64,000 nt of DNA from Adiantum capillus-veneris (taxonomy: Eukaryota > Streptophyta > Polypodiopsida > Polypodiales > Pteridaceae): assembly GCA_014529385.2 (NCBI GenBank), contig CM043962.1, forward strand, positions 129,268,074-129,332,073, read 5' to 3'. The translations under genes and the position numbers were made by a program. The notes under the pieces were generated by a model. That model was not told where the DNA came from. It saw nothing but the letters and a program-made list of their open reading frames with translations, and ran no database searches. Positions 11,501-23,763 of the stretch are shown here, one piece after another (the stretch's first letter is position 1; each line of letters begins with the position of its first letter).

Positions 11501-14500
11501 AGCAAGCACGCTTGGAAGCCAAAGCAAGAGAAGCAGAATTTGATCGAGAGAACAAAGAAATGCAAGCCAAGTTTGATCGCGAGAACAAAGCAATAAGGCA
11601 AGAGATGTTGCGACTCTTTTCTCGAATACAGGCACAGATGCAACAAGATCGGGAAAGGAGACTCTCTCAGTCTCTTCTTCTCCCAAGCATGACACAAGAT
11701 TTGCATGATTGTGTGAAGCATGATGATGTTTTGATTAACAATGATAAGCATGATGATTTGAATGACAAGCATGATGATTTGAATGACAAGCATGATGATT
11801 TGGATGACAAAGATAAGCATCATGATTTGAATGACAATGATAAGCATGATGATTTGGATGCCAATGATTTGCATAATGATTTGGATGACAATGACAAGCA
11901 TGATGATTTGCATTGTCAAGATGTGATTTCTCACAAACATGATGAATTGCATGAACAAGATGTGATTGTTCATAAGAATGATGTGTTAGTTGATGCTTTT
12001 TCTAGCGAAGCTAACCTCGTTGTAGAATCGATCAATCACCAAGAATCGATCTTGGCTTTCGAGTCGAGGTCCACAGATCCCCCACAAGAAGATTCGATAG
12101 ATCACGAAGGATCGATCTTGGCTCCCGAGCCTAGGTCAACAGAACCCCCTCAGAAACAACCCACTCAAGAAGAACCCCTTCAGGAAGCACAGATCTTGGC
12201 TCTTGTGCCTAGGTCTCAAGAACCATCACAGGAAGTATTATGTGTTCGCATGATTGATACGCACACATTGTTCGAGTGTTTCATTCGTGAAGGTTTCCTG
12301 TATTTTAGTCTGCATCATTATGTGATCCCTTTTCCTAGGCATGACATATTGTATGTTGAGCACGTTTCTCTCATGGATGAGCACGAATGTATACGGATTG
12401 TTCATGAAAAGCTGAAAAGTATGTATGTAAGCAAGTCACATTCCATGTCTCTTCCTTGGCATGACACAGTTTCTGAACGAGCACATGATTGAATGAGTAC
12501 CAAGCATGGCCATTTCCATTGTGATTTGCCACAGTTGGTTGATTTCGATCAAACAGATTCAAAAGACTTTGTGTCGCTTTCGGCGCGGCCCAAAGAAGCA
12601 AGCGTTGCACACCTTTATGAAGTTCAAGTACCGCACGACCCACACATCCGAGTGGGCCGGCGAAGAGTCCCTTCCAGGATTCCGGATGTTGTTGGTGATC
12701 TCCCTCGACGCCATACAGTTCGGTACCAGTACCTCACTTTGAAAAGGAGGGGATGTCACGTGACACATCCCAACCCTATGTGTCCGTGGACAAGCTACAC
12801 CACAGCAGGGTTCAGTCAGTTCAGTCAAGTCTAGATTAGCAGTGATCTGGCACTTTTGTGAGTCTATTCGTAGACCGTGCATGCCCAGTCACTTAGCATA
12901 GATGCATATCCTCCGGTTGCACACAGCATGATCATCGGAATTCCCATCAGAATCCATTAGCATCAGTTAGGGGAATTTTCCAGTGCATTTAGCCTATTTT
13001 CCTATTTATTGGAATTTTCACTTATTATTTCTAAGTGACTTTCCAACAAAAGTAGGTAGGGTAATTTTGCTAAGTTAATATATAAGCAAACCAAAGTTAG
13101 CACTTTCTGGCAGAAGAGCCAGCAGGAGCACATGCTCAACAGGCAACTTCTCAGCAGAACCCCCCCAAGAGGCCTAGCGTTTTTGGAGCAGATCCATCAA
13201 CCTAGCGTTTTTGCATCAGATCAGCCTTGGCGATTTGTGCACAGCAGATCAGCCCCGGCGTCATCACGACACAGCGGATCAGCCTAGCATTTTTGCATTT
13301 GCAGAACCCCGGCGACAGAAGGACTAATTTCAGCCCCTGGCGTTTTTGGATTTCAGCATCAAATTAAGACCGGTAATATTCACCTAAAGTGTAGCAGATT
13401 CAGCCCGTAAAGACCATCAGTTTTCAGCCCTAAGAAACCTCATTTTTCAGCCAAGAAAACGCAGCCAAAACAATCATTTTCAGCCACCGAAACAGTCCCG
13501 AAATTCAGCAATTAGAAGATCTCAGATTTCAACCGTCGTCGTCGTCATCGTGTCATCACCGTCGTCGTCACCGGCATAGTCCCATTGCATCAGTCCATTG
13601 CATACGCATTGTACACCTTTGTGCAATCAAAGTAGACCACTCTCGCCGACGAGAGTGGGGCCTTCGGAGGAGGGTTTTACAACCTCTCGGGTGTCGTATC
13701 TCTTCTCTCTCCTTCTCTCAGTCTCATTCACTTGCACGCACAATATCCACTCACTTTGTTCGTGACCACAGCACTCTACAAGACGGAAAGCTCTCTCTTT
13801 CCCTAAAGAACTAAAAGGAACCTTGAGCAATAAAGATCACTAATCTTGAGAAAATACAACATTCATTCCGCTGCACCTAACAATTAGTGTAGATGCATAT
13901 CCTCTGGTTGCACACAGCATGATTATAAGCATTCCCATCGGAATCCATCAGAATCCTTCAGGGAAATTTTCCACTGCATTTAGCCTATTTTCCCTATTTT
14001 TGACATTTTTCACTTATTAGTGACTTTCGTTGGAAAGTAGGTAGGGCAAATTGAGTAAGTTTGTATATAAGCAAACCAGAACTAGCACTTTCTGGCAGAA
14101 GAGGCAGCAAGAGCACCTTGCTCAACAGGCAACTTCTCAGCAAGACCAACCCCTGCGACAACTCTGGCGTTTTCTCTCCACAGAAGACCTAGCGTTTTTG
14201 CATCAGATCAACCTTGGTGATTTGTGCAGAGCAGATCAACCCCGGCGTCAACACAACACAGCAAATTAGCCTAGTGTTTTGCATTTGCAGGACATCCGGC
14301 GACAGCAGAAGACAATTTCAACCCTAGCGTTTTTGGTTTGCATCACAACCTCAGCGTTTTTGCAGATCATCGCAACGGAACATCAAGAACCATCAACGTT
14401 TTCAATTTGAGCAGTTAGACACCGCAGATCAAGTCCTGAACCTCACAGATCTCACCTTCCCGCAGCAGTTCCTCGCCGCACCGTCAGTTTCCCCAAGGTT

Positions 14501-17500
14501 TACAATTTCAGCCCGGAAAACGCAGATTTTCAGCATCTGCGTTTTCAGCGTGTCGTCATCGCATCGTCGCCATCGACATCGTCACCGACATAGAGTCAGA
14601 ATTCAACAGATACAAGATTTGCAGATTTCAGCCCTTAGAGTTTTCAGATTTTAGCCCGTCTCATCGTCGTCGACATCGTCGGCAAGTCCAAGCATTGTAG
14701 AGATTTGCGCAATCATAAGTAGACCGCTCTCGCCATAGAGAGTGGGGCCTTCGGAGGAGGGTTTTACAACGTCTCTGGTGTCGTATTCTCTTCTCTATCT
14801 CTCAGTCTCATGCACTTCCATTCACAGTGTCCATTCACTTTGTTTGTGTCCATTGCACTCTCTCACTAAGGAACGGAAGGCTCTCCCTTCCATAAGTAAA
14901 AGGAACCCTTGAGCACAGTTCGAAGCACTCATCTTGAGCAAAGTTCAACATTCATTCTGTTGCACCTAACATTGGTATTAGAGCTTTGGCAGTGTTCTGT
15001 ATCACTCAAGGAAAGAACCATAAGAACCACCAAAAAAAAAATTGCTTGTAGAGATCGCACGAGCCCAAGTTCGCTTGGACGTGTCGATTCCTAATCGTGT
15101 TTTTGAAGAGTGACAGGAATCCCAGGAAAGAAGGGCTTGTCCAGCCTCCCCTTGTGCCTCCTTTCACTCATTGAGAGCGGACCGTGCATTTTGCGGCCGG
15201 CCAATCGACGTGAGGTGGGAAAAAGCAACCTTGGTGTGAGCGCAAGACCGCCAAGGGGTGCGCCCGCAGAAAAGAGCAGAACTCGGGTGACGAGAAGATC
15301 CTTCTCAAACACAGATTGCAAGCGAAAGAAGACCCTCATGAACCTCAAGAACCTAAGACCCACAAGAACCTAAGTTCCTCGTGAACTTAAGAACCCAAGA
15401 CCACAAGAACCCAAGACTTTAGTGGATGGTCATCACTCGAAGCGGAATGGATACTTTGCTTGGTGGTGGTGAGCATGAGAGAGGCGAAGAAGAATTTTCC
15501 CCACCAGGAGGTTTTTCCGACCCTCCCCCTTCCCCATCTACGTCAAGGATTGCACTAACTCCTATGGAGGCTTTTGACAAGATGGTGATGGACATGAAGT
15601 TGGACCGCAAAGCACGAAAAACTGAAAGAGAAGCAGATAGAAAGGCCTACAAAGAAGAAATGGCAGCCATAGAGCGTCAGTATGACTTGGAAGAAAAAGA
15701 AAGTCAAGCCAAATTTGATCGCAAGAACAAAGCAAGAAAAGAAAAGAGCCACCAACACATGAAAAAGTTCTTGCGACTCTTGTCTCAAGGGCAAGCACAG
15801 ATGCAAGAGATTCAGGAGACGGAGACTCTCTGAGTCTCTTCTTCTCCCAAGCATGACACACAGGATTTGCATGATTATGAGAAGTATGATGATTTGAATG
15901 ATAATGATGAGCATGATGATTTGAATGACAATGATAAGCATGATGATTTGAATGATAATGATGAGCATGATGATTTGCATGATCAAGATGTGATTTCTCA
16001 CAAGCATGATGATTTGCATGAAGATGATGTGATTGTTCACAAGGATGATGTGTTAGTTGATACTTTCTCTAGAGAAACTAACCTCATTGCAGAGACAATC
16101 AATCACGAAGAACCGATTTTGGCTCTCGAGTCAAGGTTCAAAGAACCCCCTCAGGAAGAACTGATCTTGGCTCTCGAGCCTAGGTCCAAAGCACCCCTTC
16201 AGGAAGAACCGATCTTGGCTCTCGAGCCTCGGTCCAAAGAACCCTCACCAGGAAGTATTATGTGTTCGCATGATTCATACGCACACATTGTTCGCGTGTT
16301 TCATTCGTGATCGGTTCTTGTATTTTCGTCAAGGTCTTTTTGTGATCCCTTTTACTAGGCATGACATATTGTACGTTGAGCACGTTTCACTCATAAATGA
16401 GCACGAATGTATGCGGATTGTTCATGAAAAGTATGCATTCAAGGATGTCACATTCCATGTCTCTTCCTTGGCATGACACATTTGTAGAAAGAGCACATGA
16501 AAGTATGAGCACCAAGCATGGGCATTTCCGTTGTGAATTGCCACAGTTGATTGCTCTAGATCACAAGAGAAAGATTCAATCTCATTGTTTGCGTGTGTGT
16601 GGTGAACGGTTTGGCACTCCGTCTCTTTGTTCATCTACATTGCATGCACAGTCTTTGAGGAAGACAAGATTTTTTCCAATCACTTTACATGGAATAGGTA
16701 TGTTCATGGTTTTGTGTTGGAAATGGTTTTAAGAATTTTCAGCCATAGAGATTCTTGAAGAAGAAAGAAGCATGACTCGCGACGAAGTTGAAGCATTTAA
16801 GGAGCCACAGAATATTTTGTGTCGCTTTCGGCGTGCCCAAAGAAGCAAACGTTGTAGACCTTTATGAAGTTCAAGTATTGCACGACCCACACATCAGAGT
16901 GGGCCGACGAAGAGTTCTTTCCAGGATTCCGGATGTTATTGGCGATCTCCCTCGACGCCATACAGTTTGGTACCAATACCTCACTTTGAAAAGGAGGGGA
17001 TGTCACGTGACACATCCAACCCGATGTGTCCGTGGACAAGCTACAGCACAACAAGGGTTCAGTCAGTCCAGTCAGTTTAGATTTAGAAGTGATCTGGCAC
17101 TTTTGTGAGTTTGTTCGAAGACCATGCATGTCCAAACACTTAGTGTAGATGCATATCCTCTGGTTGCACACAGCATGATCATAAGCATTCCCATCAGAAT
17201 CCTTCAGGGAAATTTTCCACTGCATTTAGCCTATTTTCCCTATTTTTAATATTTTTCACTTATTATTTTTAAGTGACTTTTGTTGGAAAGTAGGTAGGGC
17301 AAATTGAGTAAGTTTGTATATAAGCAAACCAGAGCTAGCACTTTCTGGCAGAAGAGGCAGCAGGAGCACCTTGCTCAAAAGGCAACTTCTCAGCAAGACC
17401 AACCCCTGCGACAACTCTGGCGTTTTCTCTCCACAAAGACCTAGCGTTTTTGCATCAGATCAGCCTTGGCGATTTGTGCACAGCAGATCAGCCCTGGCGT

Positions 17501-19987
17501 CAACACGACACAGCAGATCAGCCTAGCGTTTTGCATTTGCAAGACATCCGGCGATAGCAAAAGACAATTTCAGCACTAGCGTTTTTGGTTTGCATCACAA
17601 CCTCAGCATTTTTGCAGATCATCGCGACGGAACATCAAGAACCATCAACATTTTCAGTTTTCAGCAGTCAAACACCGCAGATCAAGTCCTGAACCTCACA
17701 GATCTCACCTTCCCATAGCAAGTCCTCGCCGCACGGTCAATTTCCGCAAGGTTTACGGTTTCCAACGCAGATTTTCAGCATCTGTGTTTTCAGCGCGTCG
17801 TCGTCGCATCGTCGCCATCGACATCGTCACCGACATAGAGTCGGAATTCAGCAGATACAAGATTTGCAGATTTCAGCCCTTAGAGTTTTCAGATTTCAGC
17901 GTGTCTCGTCGTTGTCCTCATTATCGTCGACATCGTCGGCAAGTCCAAGCATTGTAGAGATTTGTGCAATCATAAGTAGACCGCTCTCGCCATAGAGAGT
18001 GGGGCCTTCGGAGGAGGGTTTTACGTCTTTGGTGTCGTATTCTCTTCTCTATCTCTCAGTCTCATGCACTTCCATTCACAGTGTCCATTCACTTTGTTTG
18101 TGTCCATTGCACTCTCTCACTAAAGGAACGGAAGGCTCTCCCTTCCGTAAGTAAAAGGAACCCTTGAGCACAGTTCGGAGCACTCATCTTGAGCAAAGTT
18201 CAAAATTCATTCCGCTGCACCTAACAACACCATATCATCAGCATATAGCATGATGTGGACTGGAGTACCTGCCAAGTCGCTCCCCTCCCCTCCTGCTCGC
18301 AGTATGTAGTCGGAGATCTCGTCAATATAGAGTCCAAATAGTGTCGGGGAGAGTGGGTATCCTTGCTTAACACCAATGGTGCTAGCAATGGTCTCTGACA
18401 AACCTCCTGGGCATCGAACGCGACCAGTCACCCGCTCGTAGAGAGCGTATATGGCCCAAATCATCTCTGCTAAGGTATCCTGAGACTCTGGAGGCGTTGG
18501 AAGAGCCTCTCGCGTGGAACTGTATCAAAGGCCTTGCGGAAATCCACAAAGCAGCAGTAGAGTCTCTTCTTCCGCGCCTTTGCCCCATCAATGAGGCAGC
18601 GCAGGACGAAGATGTGATCGATGGTGGAGAAAGCTCGTCCAAAACCTGCCTTGCCTGGGGCTCGTAGACCCTCGGTCTCTGCATATGAGCTGAGCTCTAC
18701 CTCAAGTACTACGCTATACAGCTTGGCCATCGTGTGGCCAATCATGATGGTCTTGTAGTTCTGTGGGTCCAGGGTGTGGATAGGCACTATGGTGTGTTGT
18801 GTCCACTCCTCTAGGAAGCCCTCCCCTATAGCCCGGTTGAAGACATGTGCAATCAACGGGGCGATAGTGGATGCCGCGTATATGATGTGCTCACTCTGTA
18901 ATCCAGCATGGTCAGCTGATCGTGTGTGCTGCATGCGGTGAATGGATCTCTCTACCATGACTGCTATGAAGGAGGAGGAGGGTGTGGGTCGTGGCTCGAG
19001 TGGCTGTGGGATGGGAGGCTGTCTAGGCACCTCATATAGTCTCTCTGCATAATCATGCCATATCTGTGGATCCTCAATAGGTGTAGTCGGACGTGGCTCG
19101 CGGAGGGTGCGCATGCCGTCGCACTATCCATGCTCATGAATAGGCGATATAGCTCAAGCTCCTGTGCCTCCTCAAATGCTCGCCGCTTTCTGCGTTTGTC
19201 TTCATCTGCTGCTTGGCCTCTCTCTCTGTGATCTCTCCCAGGGCCCGTCGTGCGCGGAGGCGTCGGTATAGCTCTCTGCACTCATCACCATACCATCGGT
19301 TCTGAGGCATAGCCCAGGAGGGGGGGTGCATCCTGTGTGGGTGGTGTGTGGAAAAGAGCTAATGGCTGAAGTGTGGAGGATAGAGCCTCCCTGGGTCCCA
19401 GAATGTAGTCGATTGTACTCCCCCCTCCCTGTGCAACTCCACAACTCAAGCTCCCTGAAGTGGGCCACTGGGCCATCCCGTTATAAATAACAAGACGATG
19501 CTGGGAGCCATGTTGAAGTAGATGTCGCCCGTAGGCCGTGAATGGAGCCGTGTCTGTTGAATCTCTCACCGAAGCCTCCTCATGTAGAGTGTGTAGTATC
19601 TTTGGGTCCTCGTGGTCATATGCCTCACACTACTCACTGCGCGTACGAGCATTGAAGTCCCTCATAAGGAAAACTTAACCAAGTGCGGAGTACTCCATAA
19701 TCTCCTCCGAAAGGCATGCCTCTATTGACTCCTGGTCAGTAGAGGCGAATCTGGAACCTGTGGGAGCAAAGTAGCACAGGGCAATGTAGACGGTCCTGTC
19801 TCATGAGAGCTCAAAGCGAATCCACATGTAGCAGGCCTATGGGTCCTGGGCAACAATCTGTAATCTGTTGTGAAGAGCCTATCTAAAGAGTATGGCCACT
19901 CCTCACCCACGGGATGTGCTGGCGTGTACATCCTCGATGTAAAGACTCCCACTGAAAACCATGTATTCGTGGTAATCCTCTCTCCCG

Positions 19988-20043
<56 letters not shown>

Positions 20044-21124
20044 ACATGGTATGTCGGGTCCCAAACCCTCAAGGGCCCCCTTGCTCTGTTGCCAAAGCAA
20101 GTACTTTCTTTAATCTTGCACAAATGCTCATACAATGACTGAATGTTGAGATGCTGATGCTAATGGGTATTGATGCTACTGATGTTGTGTACTCGTACTG
20201 GTTATTGTGTCGACGACGGTGACGATGACAATGACGATGAGGCTATGGCTGAATGCCAAACTGCTAGCGAGGTCGATGGTAGGGGTTTGCAACCACGATG
20301 AGGCTAGGGGCTGAAATCTGCAACGCTCCAGAGCTGAAAACGCTGGCTGTCTTGGGCTACAAACGCTGGCTTCCTTGTGCTGGAAACGTTGGTCATGGGA
20401 GGCTGAAAATGCTTAGGAAAACCTGATGGAAAAGCTGACTTGCACCTCCCCTTGCTTCCTCCTACAAGCGCTGCCCCCTGGCTGCCTATGTACCCAACCA
20501 AAGGCTGGGTCGAGCAAACTAATAGGCAGTCCCACGACCATCCAATTATTGGGTTGAAAATGAGTTATTACTAAATGTCATGCTAAGGGGCAGTTCACAC
20601 GTGGTAAATGCCCAAATGCTGGAATGTTATACTGTGCAAGAGAGGGACTATGACAGGCCGGGGCATGCGCGTCCTGCTAGAGGCTCACAAAGTGCAAGGC
20701 TCAGTCCTAAGCTACTGGATCATGCTGACTGTGGCTAAACATGTCCACGTAGCGCAAGAAAAACGCCGAAAAAACAGCAAACCGTCTCTTTTCGTCGTGG
20801 AAATTCAGCACCAAAAACTCGCACAAATCACCGATCCAATTCAAGAGCACAACATGGCTTTGATACCATGCAAAGGTGCAACGGAAAAGGGTGAATCAGG
20901 TGATGAACTTGTCTACAACCACGAGCAAACCTCCTCTCCGGACCGGGCAACCAATAGATCTCGGATCTATCACGATGGATCTCCTCAAACTCAAGCTCCT
21001 AGATCGAACCGCCCACCGTACGAGCACGGGAACTCACCGCAAGCAATGCCACACCGAGAGGGTGTGGACACAGCAAGGGAAGGGTAACGCTAGCAAGGGG
21101 GGGAGATCGCAGGTGGAAAACACC

Positions 21125-21170
<46 letters not shown>

Positions 21171-23723
21171 GGTGAGCAAAAACGCTAGAAAGAGGATGAA
21201 GCCGCGCACACAAAAAATGCTAGCAGTAGAAAACGCTAGAGAGAGAGAGAGTGCCCAAACGCAGGAGCTCAGTGGGTTGCATATATACGCAATTCCTAGA
21301 ATTGCCCTACCTACTTCAAAACACCACGATCTTGATAAATATGTAATGCTAATAAATATGTAAACTCACTAGAAGTGACCTGACACACATATTTAGTAGC
21401 AAAACTGCAGAGCACTCGAGACTCTTGTCACAAATTGCTGACGTGTCAAGCCACTGAAGAACGGAGCCAACCTACAGATCCTAACCGAGAAGCCAAAACC
21501 CTAAGAAGAAGCAGCGGAAGAAGAAGAAGAAGTTTTACAAACTTACAAAGTCTTGACGATTGGCCTATTTTCAAAGAAGAATTCCCACCAACTTACGGGA
21601 CCCCGTCCGATGGGGCCCAAGTGACATAAAGGCATTAAAAATAAAGCAAAGCCCACTCAAAAGACTTTGCACATCAAAATATGATGACGTGGCACCTGTA
21701 CGGACGTTCCGCAATTCGCGGCAGATTATTAGGGAAATCCCGAAATTTTAGGAAAGTGATTTTTTTGGGTCAGCTTTTCATATTTGATGCTTTTAGGCTT
21801 TGGGCCTTTAAATATGAACCTTGGGGGCCCTCTCTGGCACTCTTTAGCGCGCAGATTGCAGAGGAGGTGCTCCCCGGTTGTTGTACTTTACAAATCCGCA
21901 CTAATATAAAGAAATACCGAAAGGGGCACCAAGGTTTGGGGCCAATACTCTCTGGCGTGGAATTCCCCACTCCGTGTCGCGTGTCGTTTCTCTCTCTCAG
22001 TTCAGTTGTTATTGAAGTGCTAAAAGTTTGTTCAGTCTGTTCTTTTCTATCGACACGTGGTGCCCGTCTTGTGGCAGTGGTATCAAAGCATTAGTCGTGT
22101 GCTTTTCTGAAAGCATACCGGTCCTACCAAAGAGCAGACAAAGAAAACCAGAGATTAATGGACTTTTATTTGAAGTATCTTCCAGGTCCCGACCCCAGAC
22201 TTATTGGCAACTCCCACCCTTCATACATCACGCATCGGGCACGCTCCCGTCTTCATCACTCGTGTCTTACAGGGCATGAGCCATAAAGATCACTTGCAAG
22301 AGAAGGATCCAAGATTTGTTTCGAGCTGTTGTTTTTCTCAGAGGCAGTGCCATGCAGATGTTGATGTCTATAGCTACCAAGCCGCACACTTCCAAGGACT
22401 TGGCAAGCTTTCAAGAAAAACTTTGCCCCAAGTTATATGGTTGCTGACATCTTCCTTCGGAGTGCAACTTCTGGCAAAGTTGGGTATTCTGAAATGCTTT
22501 CCATGGAAACCCTAGCAGATTATATCTTGAAATTCCTCGACATCTCTCAATAGATGTCTCTTCTCGAGTTGATAACCTTGGAGGTTCGGTGCGATTGCTA
22601 TCTTGGGACTACCATCGCCAAAGAAACATTGTTCCAGGATGGAAAGTCAATCGACTTTTCGAGCTCGGCTAATGTCGAGATTGCTTTTTAAGTTTGAAAT
22701 CTGTTTGAGAACTTGTTTGGTGATCCTGTTTGAAATTTGTTTGAAATGGATGATATCTGTTTTGAACCTGTTTTGGTGCCGATTTAAAATGTTTGACTCT
22801 GGTTTTAATACTAGTTTCAATGATTGGTGATTTTACTCCCTCATACTCATGGCCCGGACCCTCGTGGTTATTTGCGGGGGGAGTATTGAATGATTGAAAA
22901 GTGTTGTCTTTACTCATGGCCCGGACCTGCATGGTTATTTACGGGGGGAGTATTAAGAAGTCTGAGCAGTGGTTACTCTCAGCACCTCCAAACGACGCAG
23001 GCTACAATCTGGGGGACGTTTGGTTATAAAAGGCCTCTATATCCCATGACCCGGACCTTTTTAGGTTATTTGCGGAGGAGTGATGAGGGAATCATTGAAC
23101 AGCTCATGGCCTGGACCAAGATGGTTATTTGCGGGGGGAGTGTTCATCGGCGGCTTTATGTTTCTATGTCTTGTAACATGCATATGTGAGCATTTGTGTT
23201 GCATTGTGATGCAAGGTAGTTAGGTACGTAGTGTTCGGTACAAATTCGGTACGTAAGATACGTAGTACAGAATGGATAGAGTTTTTAGGTACTAAAAATT
23301 CATCCTTTTTTCCACAAAGCCTAAAACTGAGAGTACTTCATACATTAACTTATGTATTCACCAGGACTTCAAATAAAGACTAGAAAATCAACAGTACACC
23401 GTTACAAATACCAAAAATGGAGTCCACGACTCTAACTGAACAATGAAAAGGCAAAGCTAAGATTAGCTAACCATTGATCAAAGTCTACAAACAAATAGTA
23501 TCAGATGTCTACTATCATGGTCACATAAAACTAAGAGCATCAAAATAAATACATTATGAATCATGAAAATGATAAATCCAAGACAGAAGTCTGGAGTCCG
23601 GACTCTAATAACTAGTAAGCACTAAAAACCGCACACTCAGCTGAAACAAGGCTGAAATAGGACTGAAAATGACGATGAAGGCTGAAATAGGATTGGGGGA
23701 CCCACCAGGAGAGAGAGAAGAAG

Positions 23724-23763
<40 letters not shown>

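Larger units (their letters stand above)
9976..13882 (+). mobile_element. Non-autonomous LTR retrotransposon A
   Basis: The 5' LTR (9976-10743) lacks its first ~355 bp. A primer site (10745), an internal region with one long ORF (11257-12492), a polypurine tract (12742-12753) and a complete 3' LTR (12754-13882) follow. No protease, integrase or reverse transcriptase is present. Its right end abuts a 5'-truncated LTR of A2, as if A had inserted into that LTR; the left flank is lost, so no target duplication can be checked. Confidence 0.85.
13883..18226 (+). mobile_element. Non-autonomous LTR retrotransposon A2
   Basis: It is a sister of A. The 5' LTR (13883-14971) lacks its first ~139 bp relative to the 3' LTR (17001-18226, 1226 bp). 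Both carry a TATA-like GTATATAAGCAAACC (about 14061 and 17316). The primer site is TGGTATTAGAGC at 14973-14984 and the polypurine tract is at 16989-17000. The right end abuts reverse transcriptase sequence of a minus-strand LINE, so A2 probably inserted into that LINE. Confidence 0.85.

Noticed and set aside
12560-12740. Possible chromodomain-like end of a Gypsy pol in elements A and A2
   Set aside because: The shared frame ending TVRYQYLTLKRRG is conserved between A and A2 but its similarity to a chromodomain is too weak to claim; conservation may reflect the adjacent polypurine tract and common descent.
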